From contig NC_083518.1 of NCBI RefSeq assembly GCF_032362555.1, positions 7,452,501 through 7,516,500 on the forward strand: DNA of 64,000 nt, given 5' to 3'. The notes below the pieces were generated by a model that did not search any database, was not told the DNA's origin, and saw only the letters and a list, made by a program, of their open reading frames with translations. This stretch comes from Amyelois transitella (taxonomy: Eukaryota; Arthropoda; Insecta; Lepidoptera; Pyralidae). Each line of letters opens with the position of its first letter. The stretch's first letter is position 1. Below, in pieces: positions 1-11,745 of this stretch. The translations under genes and the position numbers were made by a program.

Positions 1-3000
1 GCCTTTTTTATTTAGACCTTCCCAAAAGGTGGTGGCGATTTTTTTTTTATTTATAATCTTGCTTTAGTTTATACCGACATTATATTAAATGGATAATTTA
101 AAAAATGTAATATACCGATTTTGTGCTCAATTTAGTATTAAAAATTACTTTCTCTAATCAAAAAAGATTTTTCTATCTAGTATTTAAAGAATCAAACACG
201 TCTCAAAATTTGAATATGTTAATACTCGAATATATTTATTATTATATTTTTGTTGAAATTGTTATTTGCTAGCACATTATTTTAAGTATTTGATACTCCT
301 ATGATATCGAGCAACGGAAAATTCTCGAATATTTTCATGATAGTGTTCATAAATAGTCTTTTTCTACATCACAATTACATTCCTTAAAGGGTTTTTATAT
401 TTTTAATTTCTTTTCTCTCTTTCTATTCTTTAGAAATCTGTATTGGTATGGAATGGATTTTGAATGAGTGTACAGTACAAACACACACCACAAACCTTAT
501 TGACTAAAATACCCATGTTTAGACAATTAGGCCATTTTAAACTTTCCCTCATCAAAGATATTACCTGGATATTCAAACAAATTAAAAATAGTTTATAATT
601 AACTAAGTTCTTCTCATTTTTCTATCTTTAACTTAACCCTTCATTGCATGATTTTTCCTATTTCTAAAAAAAAATACAGGTTGATGTAATTAATGCTCGT
701 GATTAAAGGAAAAATATTTAAAAAAATCCTAGTATAAATAAGAATTTGAATTATTTAAAAAACAGTGATGAAAATTTACATCATTATGCATTGTTACATA
801 TATAGCTTAGTACTAAATAAGTCAAAAGATATTGTTTACTTATTCTCCTTTATTCTAAATGATAATTTAAAAAACAACTATTATTTTTATTCAAGCACAA
901 ATGAACTCCACATTGATTACACGAAATTGTGGAATAGCCTTTACATTTGGGAAATTTACACCGAAGTGATCTTTCTTTTTATTTATTGTAATTCATCTTC
1001 TAGTAGACTGGTACTAGGGTTTTGTTGTACGCAATAGTCATTTATAAAGTTGCCAGCAACAACAAATTTAAAGTTTACAGTTTTTGAGTACCTTTTTTTC
1101 TTCACTAAATGTTATGATTGAAATTTCCATCATCATGCAAAGAAGGGTTAAAGCTCCTGGGTTTAAAACGACTAATGTTATTCTTTTTTTATTTTTGTGA
1201 AGCGTTTATTTTCGGCATCTATGCTTTTTGCGTTTGAATATTTTGGAATATGTTCAGCAACTGTACTATCATAAAATTTTCATGTTTCCTTTTCTCTATG
1301 TTAAGTATATAACTGTCTGGATTAGGTGAAAACGATAAATAGGAACACACACACTTGCCTTCAATAGATATTAGATGTTATATATCTTTATATAAAAGAA
1401 ATATGTTAGATCAATGGCCTCGTTTCTATATTTCTATACTATAGCTTTATATTTAATATATATCACGGTCTAAAACACTTTCACTTTGTATTTTATTAAC
1501 ATATATACAAATAGTCACGTCTATATCCCATGCGGTGTAGATAGAGTCAACTGTCTTGAAAAGAAAATTTTATTTATACTAAAATAATTGAGATTTTAAT
1601 TAAAAAAAGTTTTATTAATTTATTTTTCCGGGATATCGTGTAACTAGAAGGATTTATCTCAAATTATGTAAGTGTCCTCATCACTACTTACAGATGAATA
1701 CAAATTGTATGGAAATCCGGATTTCCCTTTCAATATTACAACCCATCTTGGGAAAGGTTCACTGACCTGCATCAGTATAGATACACTCTATTTAGAGCAC
1801 TTTTTTGGTTTTGTTGGTAAAACTCGCGTGTAATGTTTTTGTGTTTTATTTTAAATTTGATGCGATCAGAAATCTATTTTGCAATCAATATATTTGATTT
1901 AGTGAAATTAGACTGCTAGTATCGAACGTAGCTTTTCGTATTTTAGCAAATTTCCAAATTTATTTAATTTCCTTCTTAATGTTAATCATGAATAATGCCA
2001 GATTATAATCTAGATTAAAGAGTCTGTGACAGTGATAATTCTTAGACATTTTACCCTTGTATATTTACGTAAACACTATATACGTAGAATTCACAATATT
2101 TTGGTCTTGTATACAATTTTAATCTATATCAGTGATGCGTAATATTTTGGTGTATCAATTTTTAAACATGTTTCAAACGCATTTATTTTTTAACTTAGTA
2201 TTAGTGACTTTATAACACAATTGGTAAAAATACATACAGTACTAGACATCGCATTGTCGATAAAGTGGTATTATAATGTTAATAGCACGTTGATACGTTA
2301 GATGGCGTTGATAGATATGTGTGGCGCCACCTGCGTTGAGTTAAATGAAATGTGTAATGTAATGTAACTAACATTGTAAATGTCGCAATGGGCTAGCTTA
2401 TTAAAGTCGTAAAAATTGTATTACATTAAAATCTGTCAAATGCCATAAAATCTTCAAAATCAATAAGGCTGTAAACGAATGTACAAAAAAAAAATAGTGA
2501 GGCAGTCGTAACCCATATAAAACATTATGTGAGAGAGCTTGTATCGATATAATGTACGATACGCGACCAATCGTCCGTGGCGCACGGATTGCATGAAATG
2601 AAACGTACTCATTAGTCAAATTTTCGCGGAAAAAGGAATGTCGATACAAAGACTGTGCATTTATGCAGATTTGTATGATTGGTTGACGTCAAAAGTGATC
2701 TGATAATTATAAGGATGTCCTTTGCAGGAAGATAAAGTTGTATAAATGTACTCAATTTGACAAAAGCGATTTAAATTTGTTGAATGTGCAATTGCCTCAC
2801 TTCAGCGTGAAAGTTTATTTTCAAAATTAATGATGTTTACACGCTATGACAGATTTCAAATTAGTAAGATGTCTGAAATCAACCAGTCTTTAAATTTTTT
2901 CCTGTAGTTATCTACGACTTGCTTAGAAATGGAGTGGTCATAAAAAGTGAGGTAATTTGCTATTTCAGCTTGAAACATACACAAAATCTTATAATACAAG

Positions 3001-3169
3001 TAATACTTACTGTATTAAACATAAAACCATTTTATTGAGGATGTTTACAAACCTTTGTAATGCTTGGAATCACAGTAAACGTTAAATAATGGACCTAAAT
3101 TGTGTGTACATAGCTTTATAAATTGTGCTGTATATAAATGACAAAAGTAATAAACGTATTAATACGTAA
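1..3169. other. AT-rich intergenic DNA, no supported gene
   Basis: Only short chance frames were seen, including one at 765-1037 with an AT-driven composition. A reverse fragment of a SINE family-A tail lies at about 1500-1565 (gtcacgtctatatccc..). A possible exon at 1694 is listed separately. Confidence 0.7.
1694..1833 (+). CDS. Possible terminal exon of an unknown gene
   Basis: After a good acceptor (ctcatcactacttacag) a phase-1 frame reads EYKLYGNPDFPFNITTHL and continues to TAA at 1831. The first 20 residues look protein-like. No upstream partner exon was found in the preceding 1.7 kb and no family is recognised. Chance remains quite possible. Confidence 0.2.
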
Positions 3170-3459
3170 AAGTATTTTTAAGTGCCGTGTGGTTCCCGGC
3201 ACTATTACAAAAAAGAATAGGACCACTCCATCTCTTTCCCATGGATGTCGTAAAAGGCGACTAAGGGATAGGCTTATAAACTTAGGATTCCTCTTTTAGG
3301 CGATGGGCTAGCAACCTGTCACTATTTGAATCTCGGTTCTATCATTAAGCCAAATAGCTGAACGTGGCCATTCAGTCTTTTCAAGACTGTTGGCTCTGTC
3401 TACCCCGCAAGGGATATAGACGTGACCATATGTATGTATGTATGTATGTAAGTATTTTT
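3170..3459 (+). mobile_element. SINE family A, full length with target-site duplication
   Basis: The element at about 3182-3450 runs from gtgccgtgtggttcccggcac to a (gtat)n tail. The 10-mer aagtattttt occurs at 3170-3179 and again at 3450-3459, a target-site duplication. This is a good reference copy: head, cccatggatgtcgtaaaaggcgac block, gcgatgggctagcaacctgt block, aagccaaatagctgaacgtg block, and tail ctgtctaccccgcaaggg. Confidence 0.85.
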
Positions 3460-5009
3460 CATTTGTCATGTATGCGACAAAATGCTTAAGAAGTAAGGAA
3501 GCGGCAGTGTATCTATGGGTTTAACCGTGCCTTGGTGTACCAAGGCACGGTTGACAAGCCATATGTCTTATTTTCCTTCTCTTTCTTATGTGAGGTTAAC
3601 CAAAAAGAAGGAAAGAGTAAAAATGCCTGTAAAATATACAGTTGAGAGCAAATAAACTTGCCCTCTAGCCTATATTAATCAATGCTATGGGTCTGGTCTG
3701 CTGATTCTGTCTTCTTTATCAAAATCAACGCGTAGAGAGAGCGAACTTGAATATAAAGAAACCGCGACAATTCTTTCCGATTTGAATGAGCGACAAAAAG
3801 AAAGTACCTACTACTTATTGGATAGATACTCAAAGAAATCTGTATTATTTACATAATCAAAACTTGGCTATCATTATGAGCAAACTCTAAAGGACTGTAG
3901 AATAAGTATATTATTGTAGATATGTACTCATCGATATTGCACAATAGTACGCTCCACTAATGATTAATTAGGTACTTAATATTCAAACACGAAGATAAAC
4001 GAACGAAATCGAAAGTACTTTCACGAATTTCATGTGCCCATGTATCTGGAAATTCACTGGAGGTACGAGAAATTGAGGAAAATTGCAACAAAAACGCGTT
4101 TCGCAATTCACATAAATTTCTGCAGAATTGAAGTGAATGCATCGATATTTGCGTGAATTGGTTTTGAGAAAGAGCATGTAGATACCGTACGGCCCGTTGG
4201 AGGCTACGAACATAGCGATTTTTGAATGTTTTCCATGCCAACGATTACCTGCCATTGCATATAGTGGGTTATTTTATGGCCTTTTTGTACCATTTACACC
4301 ATTATACCTTCTAATTTGCTTTAGTGGGAAATTGTAATGTGTCTTGTTCTTTTGTCTTGTACGTTTGTCGGTTATATTGCACTTAGATGATATTGATGAA
4401 GTCGTCATATGATCATCATAATCACCAGATTTAGCCACCAGGCGTAAGCTTGAGTTCCATTTACTAAGGTGATTCCTCGAGATAGGTAACTGAGTTTAAC
4501 ACAGGGCGACTGCGACCTCACATTTGCAATCCAAGTGATGGACCGGAATGAGTTCCAGTATAAGACGAAACAGCTAAAAGTGCTGTCTGAAGCACAGAAC
4601 CGTGTTATTAGGTCATCACTTATCATCATGCTTATGTCACTGCAATATCCCCAACCGAGCTGAAAATTCATAAACATGATCTAAGCACAATCTATGCTTC
4701 TTAAGATTTGAATCCACTTGTCGAATTCGTTACCTACTGGAACAAGGAGGCATTCTACATCGTATGCTTCTTTTGTATATATTTTTTTAGTTTTGCTCAA
4801 CCATAGATACTGACATTTCTAACACAATTCACCGCTAGTTGCGTGGCCTGATGAAAAGCGACCGGCGAAAGTTGCTCCTTTCGAGTCAAGTTCAATAACA
4901 CAACACATAACAGTACTGTGGAGACGGCCGCGCGCTGCAGCCAACACTTCAACAAAACCGTTACGTGCAATTCGCGATTCCTTCTCAATCATCTAGTCAA
5001 TGGAATAAG
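3460..5009. other. Intergenic region upstream of the Notch-ligand-like gene
   Basis: It holds a perfect 30-nt inverted repeat (3523-3552) and two overlapping antisense frames at 3957-4255 with no recognisable domain. A diverged SINE tail (gtttaacacagggcgactgc) lies at about 4490-4530. GC content rises near 4920, just before the gene; no TATA box was identified. Confidence 0.5.
3523..3552. repeat. Perfect inverted repeat, 14-bp arms, 2-nt spacer
   Basis: aaccgtgccttggt at 3523-3536 is complementary to 3539-3552. Confidence 0.85.
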
Positions 5010-8000
5010 ATGAAGTGTGTAATATTACTAGCGATATTGTACAGTGTGAGTGCAGTTCACGTGGTGCAGTTGTCGTTTAAACATGAGTTGAAGTCGGACC
5101 TGAAGCCGTTCAGATTCCACTTCAAATATCCGCCTAAGAACCCGCCGAAGGTCCCGATTGAAGTGGAGATCCGCAGGCGGGGACAGAACCAGACTAAATC
5201 TGGGACAAAGAAAGACGATAAGAATTCTACGGCTATACAGCAACCTACTTGGAAGAAACAGGTACCTACTAATGTGTTCCTTGTAGTAAGACATGAAAGG
5301 AGGTCCTTAGGTCTCTAAGCTGTTTGTTTATACAAAAGTGTTCATCATAAAATATTTACCCTGTATAGTGTGTAGCTTTTTACGCATTTTATGTACCTAC
5401 ATATGTTGCCACCTTTAGATAATAATTCAATTTTATTTTCTAGATATAATTAAATAGTCATATCAACGCTATTTGAAGGTCTGAACTGTTAAGTTTTAAA
5501 AACTTTTAGCTACTTTTCATTAGTGCCCGATTATTAACGTACATAGGATCTAAGTTCTAATAATTAAAGGATTAAGATATGTTATACGAGTAGTCGAAGA
5601 CAGATGAAACGGCCGGCGTATACGAGTGGAATACGATATAATGAATCTTTATGCACCACATAAATACAGACCTAAGTATAACAAAAGGCGACCTTACCAC
5701 TATAAGCGACCTCTTCCTAGTGTTCCTTATGATTTAGAATTAACCTTGTAATGCGTTTATGACTATTTTGATAGGTTTTTGTTTTATTTGCATGTTTATA
5801 TGCACAAACGTTATTTTCACCGGGATTTTCCTGTGGCACGCTTTCTCGCTGCTTTCTCGCGTACATTAGAAAGTTCCCGTGACTCACAGATGTTCTTTAT
5901 GAATAACTGTATCCTTGCACTAATATTTTTTTACATAACCAGTTATGCCTGAAGCCACGGTACAATATCAATCTTGCCTGGTATGTAAATTTTACATCCG
6001 CAAGACAGAAAAGGAGAGAATACATTACATAAAAGAGATCGATGTTATCAGGGCTTCGTGAAATTTGACGTACACGATCAGTGCCTCTGACATTGTAGAC
6101 AATCACTGTCTCTGACATTGCACCTAAATGAATGAACCGATTTTGATTGTTTTTAACCGAATTAAAAAAAGGTCAATCGCAATGGTTTTAAGTATTGGGT
6201 TAATGTCCTCTGAATCTCAACACCACCATCAAGCGAACTATCTACGCAATGATTTCTGCCAAGATCTGTCAAAAGCACTGTTTACCTCGTTAGGGAACTG
6301 ATATCACTGATCTGAAAACATGTGAAGGTTTAAGCCTTTTTCGCTATTCTGGGCGGCCTGTAAATCATCGGCTTATGTTCCTTTCTTTCTTTAAGTTAAT
6401 TATCTATAGTAAGCAGAAAGGTCCAAATGAGTTCTTCTTCCCTTCTGCTTACCTTTAAATGCATCATTTTTTCAGGCCTGCGAGAAACTGAACCTAACGA
6501 TCGACCGAGAAGCGATCAAGAATGAAGACAACCATTTTGTTTGTGATGACAACGGCGAGGTGAAATGCCTAGCCGGCTGGCAGGGGGACCTGTGTGACGT
6601 GCCCATTTGTAAGAAAGGATGCGATCCCCTGCAAGGTACAAAAAAATTAAAAATTACATACATACATAAAATCACGCCTCTTTCCCGGAGGGGTATGCAG
6701 AGACTACCTCTTTCCAATTGCCACGATCTCTGCATACTTCCTTCGCTTCATCCACATTCATAACTCTCTTCATGCAACCTCGGCGGTTTCGGGTACTTTT
6801 GACCTGACCCTTTACCAGGACGTCCTTAATTTGATCAAGATACGTTCTTCTAGGTCTTCCCACACCGACCTTTCCCTCCACACTCTCCTTGTATATCTGC
6901 TTAATGATTTATTAAAAATTACACTGAACTTAAATAAAATTATCATCATAAATATCAATATATTTTTATTATATAAACATTGTCTTTATTAGTATTCAAG
7001 TCTTAATCGGTTTTCATTGAAATTTTGTTCAAAGATAATTTTCAACTCGGCACATTTGTCCTGGTTGTGTGCTTCCTGGATTGCAGCATAAGGTCCATCT
7101 ATAACTGCAAGAGATAAAGTCAGGTTATTACTATGAGCGATTCCCCATAAGCTAAAGCTGTTGTAAATTACTTTTATTCCATGAACAATAAGACAAAGAA
7201 TTACATTACGTAGTCACTAGTTGGGCAGAACTTTCACATAGAAAGTTTAAACAAACATGCGAAAGCTTTTTAGTCGAGACGAGCATAGTCTGGTCGTATG
7301 AATGTTGTCACTCTACCAGGTTATCATTTGTTATGACTGTAGACATATAGAAATGAATAGCATTTATTCCATTATACATGCAGATGTAATTTTTGTAGTA
7401 GAAATAGTACCGCTAAATTTCTTCTTGTAGATATCCGTATTAGTTATGAAGTAATAACATAGGTTAACTAGGTATAATGTTGGACTATGATAAAGATGTC
7501 TAATAAATAATTATTATTAACCTTTTAAAAGTTTGACAAATCTTTTCACTATGTGTAAATCAAAACTAATTATTGCACGCTGTCTGTATCAGGAACTTCG
7601 TACATGTTTAAATATTTTTTATTACCTTTTCTATATATTTAATCTGAGGTAAATCGTATTGTTTTTTCATGGGTACTGTTGTGTTAACGAGGTTTCTCGT
7701 ATCCCAATAATTCCAGGTTACTGCAAGAACCCAGGCGAATGTCGGTGCAAGATGGGTTTCTATGGCGAGAAGTGCAACAAGTGCATCGCTTTACCGGGAT
7801 GTCAGCACGGGTACTGCAACCAGTCGTTTGAGTGCATCTGCCATAAGGGGTGGGATGGCCTGTTCTGCTCTGAACGTGAGATTTTTTCTACATTTAATAC
7901 AATTACCTGTAAAAGTATAATAGCAAATGCTCATAAAGTTGAATAGACAATGAGGTGACCAAGCAATGGTGATAGCGACGCGCTCACTTCAGTTTTCTTT

Positions 8001-9776
8001 TGTAAATTTGAGGTTGTACATATCTATTGTTAGGTTTAGTAAAATATTTGTTAGTGTTAAAGAGCATGGCTAGCAATATTGTTTATAGTTTGAATAAAAA
8101 AAGTAAACTGTTTGTTTATGGAGACGCACGCTCGCGCCAATTTTAAAATTGGAACGATGTGTTGATGCGGATCAAGAGACATCGTTCCGCGCAGAGAACC
8201 TAACGCGCCTAACTTTCGCGTTGTGTACTATTTATAAAAATTACAGATATTAAACGTGCACGTAACGTGCCTATAATATATCTCGGAGATTTCGAATCAC
8301 GTCGTGATTATATCTCATATAGTTTTAACTGTCAATAAACCTATCATTAATAGATACAGTACTTATAAAGAAAAAAAAAAAAAACTAAAATTATTACTTG
8401 TATTCCAGCCATTTGCCGGGCGGATTGCCACGCGACCCGAGGCTACTGTGATGCCCCCAACGAGTGTCGCTGCAGGATCGGCTGGTCTGGTCCCACGTGC
8501 CGCTCCTGCCAGCCCCTCCCCGGCTGCCAGCATGGCTTCTGCGAGAAACCTTTGGAATGCAAGTGCCATCCGGGATACACTGGCCTGCTGTGCCAAACAC
8601 GTAAGTGAAGAGTTTTCATGTTTAATTACAGGATATACGATAGCACTAGAAAATACAAATCGAAGTACAGTCGAGGTTAGACAAACCTGAGTTCTTTGTC
8701 CATATCTACTCCCGACTGGACCGAATTCTTGTCTCCTACGCTGTTAACAGCAAACTAACAGCTGAGTCTCTTGAATCTGTAAATATAATAATTTCAGTTG
8801 CTTGTGAATCACTTAAAAATATATATTTTAATTAATAAAGGATTTAAAAATGGCAATAGGTGTAAAATGCAATAGTTCTAGAAAATATTTTACAAAACTC
8901 CAAACTCCATTAAATATTTCCAGCAATCTGCGCATCGGGTTGCGACAGCGAGCACGGCTACTGCCGTCGTCCAGGGGAATGCCGCTGCCGCGTCGGCTGG
9001 CGAGGCCTGGAGTGCTCCCAATGCCACCCGTACCCTGGCTGCGTCCACGGCACCTGCAACCGGCCCTGGGAGTGCAACTGCAAGCCGGGCTGGGGAGGCA
9101 TGCTCTGTGATGAAGGTAGAGCGATTTCTTTAGATATTTCAGCTGTCGTTGCCCAGGAAACGCCTTCGCCCAGGGGAATTGTGCGTCGGCTAGCAAAGGC
9201 TGGAGTGCTTTGAGTACCACCCGTACCCGGGCTGCGTCCATGGCACTAGCACTAGCCCTGGGAGTGCTAAAAGTTTAGGCAAACCTCTCTTATGATTTAC
9301 CCTGAATAAGGTCTTGATTATAATTGAGGTGACGTCTATTTGGATGAAATGGTCTAACAGTTTCTTTTCAACTCGACTTTTGAATTCTGTCATTCTTTGT
9401 TTCAGCACTTGATTTTTGCGAGAAAAATGAAAACGTTTGCAAGAACGGTGGCAGCTGCCAGTCTTTGGAAGCCGGAGATGGTCACTTCAGGTGTCATTGT
9501 CCCAAAGGAGTCAGTGGCAAGCATTGTGAGAAACTATCCACCAACACTACTACACCTGCCCCAGTTAACAGCAACTCAACGGAAATCACCACAGAAAATG
9601 TAACAGAATCTGAGAGTGCCACGTCTTCTGAAAACAATGAAACCAGTGAAGAAGCAGAAAATAATGCAAGGAAAGCTACCACAGAGTCAGCAGAACCTAT
9701 ACGAACTATGGCTGATACAATTTCTAATCAAATAGAGAAATTGAGACACAATCTGTATAGTTTCATTGGTATATAA
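5010..9776 (+). CDS. Secreted Notch-ligand-like protein (half DSL domain, three DOS-type EGF pairs, one EGF), 6 exons, 441 aa
   Basis: Exons 5010-5261, 6476-6635, 7717-7875, 8409-8600, 8924-9115, 9406-9776; all junctions are GT/AG and phases agree (0,1,1,1,1), giving 441 aa. The start at 5010 is preferred over an in-frame ATG at 4965 because it opens directly into a signal peptide ([17 protein letters not shown]). Exon 2 encodes the C-terminal half of a DSL domain, with [10 protein letters not shown] following HFVC; the usual N-terminal half (YYG..C..FC) is absent. Exons 3, 4 and 5 each encode a two-EGF unit like EGF1-EGF2 of Delta/Jagged (GYC..P.ECRC..G, then PGC.HG.C). Exon 6 adds a classical EGF ([14 protein letters not shown]) and an 80-residue Thr/Ser/Asn/Glu-rich tail with no membrane helix, so the product should be secreted. 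By family knowledge, DSL/DLK/OSM-11-type proteins act on Notch; acting here as a soluble ligand, co-ligand or antagonist is inference. Intron 2 holds a LINE fragment. Confidence 0.85.
5641..5751 (+). CDS. Possible 36-aa basic Tyr/Pro/Arg small ORF
   Basis: It lies in intron 1 of the Notch-ligand-like gene. The peptide begins [15 protein letters not shown], with further [10 protein letters not shown]-type residues. No splice sites connect it in frame to the host gene. It could be an intronic small ORF or chance. Confidence 0.15.
   Translation: MNLYAPHKYRPKYNKRRPYHYKRPLPSVPYDLELTL
6646..6923 (-). mobile_element. 5'-truncated LINE with 13-bp target-site duplication (intron 2 of the Notch-ligand-like gene)
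   Basis: attaaaaattaca occurs at 6646-6658 and 6911-6923. Between them the minus strand encodes the C-terminus of a non-LTR reverse transcriptase: [19 protein letters not shown], then [19 protein letters not shown], ending SAYPSGKEA and a stop about 20 bases from a (tatg)n end. RTE-like affiliation is from memory and uncertain. Confidence 0.8.
8127..8225. other. CpG-rich, hairpin-dense patch in intron 3 of the Notch-ligand-like gene
   Basis: Contains the palindrome ccaattttaaaattgg (8137-8152), the inverted pair ggaacgatgt (8151-8160) / acatcgttcc (8179-8188), and aacgcg..cgcgtt. Its base composition differs from the surrounding AT-rich intron. No coding frame was seen. Confidence 0.4.
9160..9275 (+). 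pseudogene. Decayed duplicate of EGF exon 5 in the following intron
   Basis: Within intron 5 of the Notch-ligand-like gene, about 9174-9270 closely matches 8971-9077 of exon 5. Shared stretches include ccaggggaat, gcgtcggct, ctggagtgct, accacccgtacc, ggctgcgtcca, ggcac and agccctgggagtgc. Small deletions and substitutions destroy the frame and the cysteine pattern, and no splice donor is kept where exon 5 has one. It is best read as a tandem exon duplicate that lost function. Confidence 0.8.
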
Positions 9777-10285
9777 ACATTTTTTTGAAGTATTTGCACT
9801 GATAGTTACTTAGTGAAAACGTGATTTAAATACTACAAAACTTTAAATTATGTAAAAGTGATAGCATTCGAAATGTAATTAATCAAATTTTATCAATTAG
9901 AGTTTTACGTGCAACATAATTTCTTAAATCCAAACGCGTGACTAATGGTGTTGCCATAGCATGCTATCTTTATTATAGGATTGGTTTATTTCCTAGAAAT
10001 AATTTCCGTTTTGTTTGTTACTTTGTAATACGTTGAGTATTTATAGTTCTTTTTTACGAGACAAGCACAGACTGATTGCATTTACTGAGTCTTATTTATT
10101 ATTATAATCATGTGAGATTGATTCTAATTTATTTATGTGGTTGTTGAAAATGTATTTTTTAAGTTTTGACTCCTTGCATGTTTCGAAATGAATGATAAAT
10201 CTGCGTGAATATTATGATGTATACAATGTGTGTGGGTGTAGGTAGATCAATTTATTTATTCTAGTTTTAATATGTGATTAATTCA

Positions 10286-10291
10286 AATAAA
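10286..10291 (+). terminator. Putative poly(A) signal of the Notch-ligand-like gene
   Basis: AATAAA about 510 bases after the stop codon at 9774-9776, in AT-rich DNA with no intervening gene. The cleavage site was not determined. Confidence 0.45.
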
Positions 10292-11522
10292 TTATTCCAA
10301 TACGAGCCTCGTTTGATTTCAACTTTATGGTACATACTTAAATAATGCTTGAATTTGTTGTATTGCGGCCAAATACATGCATTTTGAAAAAGGAAATGAC
10401 AAAATTGTAGGCGTTTGATTAACATTGCAACATTATTTATAATTAAGCAGATACTCTAAGATTGCAACCGGGTCACAGACTGGACGTGAGAGCGCCTGTA
10501 GGCACCTTGTTATTTCATCCAAATACGTTCAAATGTGGCGGAAAATTGGAATTGCAAATTTAACTTATATAAAATCGTGAGCCGGCTGGTGTATATGGTA
10601 GTTACCGAAACGATGTGGTAAACACCAAAAGCGGTCAAAATCGTATTATGGTTAACCGTAATAGTTTGCTTCTATTTATTAATAATTCATCCATTCTCGT
10701 GGGAATTTCGGGAAATCACCTATTGGTGTATAGGCCACATAAGGAACATGCTAAATTTAAAAACTATTAGCTAGACAAGTTTGACCATTGGTTGGTTAGT
10801 GACTCCATCAGTCAGTGTCTTTTTACTAATAATGAATCTTCTTTCCCGGAGGGGCAGGTAGAGACTAGTCCTCAAATTGTGAAGCGGCTTACCTACCTGT
10901 AAAACTTAGAAGCCTTTTAGCTTGAGGATGGCAGATCTTTCTACTTATCACGAACCCTGCATATTTCATTTACTTCACACACATATCCATCACAGTCATT
11001 CGTCGTAGCTCGTCCATCCCTCCATCCATGGAAAAGAGATGGAGTAATCCTAATCTTTTTTATATTTGTGCCGGGAACCACACGGCACTTCAATACTATT
11101 TTAATTTTAATATCATCTAGTCACCCATCGCCTCTTGAAATGAGTATGTAAAGATTTGTCAAGGAAATTTACTGACACTTCTGTATACTAGACAGAAACA
11201 AAAAGTTGTCTAATGAATAAAAAGTGAAGCGATCTCATATGGAAGTTGTCAACGTTAAAACAGTTTTACCTAATTCCACATGCATACCAATGAATCTTTA
11301 TTTAACTCTGGATCTAAGATATAGCTTATATGGTCTGTTCGACATACCAACTTGTCACTACATATCACTACTTTGTAGCCATTAACTAATCGATTATGCC
11401 GCAGCACCTATCTCTTATTTTGTGTAGTTGTTGCCTTATTTAAAAAAAGATTTGAAATTTTCAAAATAAAAACCGGTTTGCTTGTATCGTTAGTTTTTAT
11501 TATGATACATAAAGGTAGACTC

Positions 11523-11745
11523 TAAATTACATCTATATAATTTACGGGGAGACAGAGCCAATAGTCAAAAGACTGAAAAGCCATGTTTAGCTTCATGGCT
11601 AAGCCTATTGATAGCGAGTTTGCTTCTCGCCTAAAATTACATTTTTATCATTTACGGGGTAGACAGAGTCATTAGTGAAAAGACTGAAAAGCCATGTTTA
11701 GCTAAGGCTATTGATATCGACAGGTTGGAACTCGCCTAAAATTTC
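11523..11745 (-). repeat. Tandem duplication of a diverged SINE-A tail
   Basis: Two adjacent units of about 110 bases share atttacgggg..gacagag, gtNaaaagactgaaaagccatgtttagct, ctattgata and ctcgcctaaaat. The duplication followed insertion. Confidence 0.7.

Noticed and set aside
765-1037. 90-codon plus frame
   Set aside because: Ile/Tyr/Asn-rich content follows from AT-rich DNA; no domain, splice context or promoter.
3430-3450. CRISPR-like short repeats (gtat)n
   Set aside because: They are the simple-sequence tail of SINE/LINE elements, with no spacers.
3957-4255. Two overlapping minus-strand frames
   Set aside because: No recognisable family, no start context or splice sites; two open frames on one strand are likely chance.
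8363-9241. Alternative-frame and antisense ORFs over the EGF exons
   Set aside because: The cysteine-patterned frame with matching phases explains the sequence; the others are shadows.
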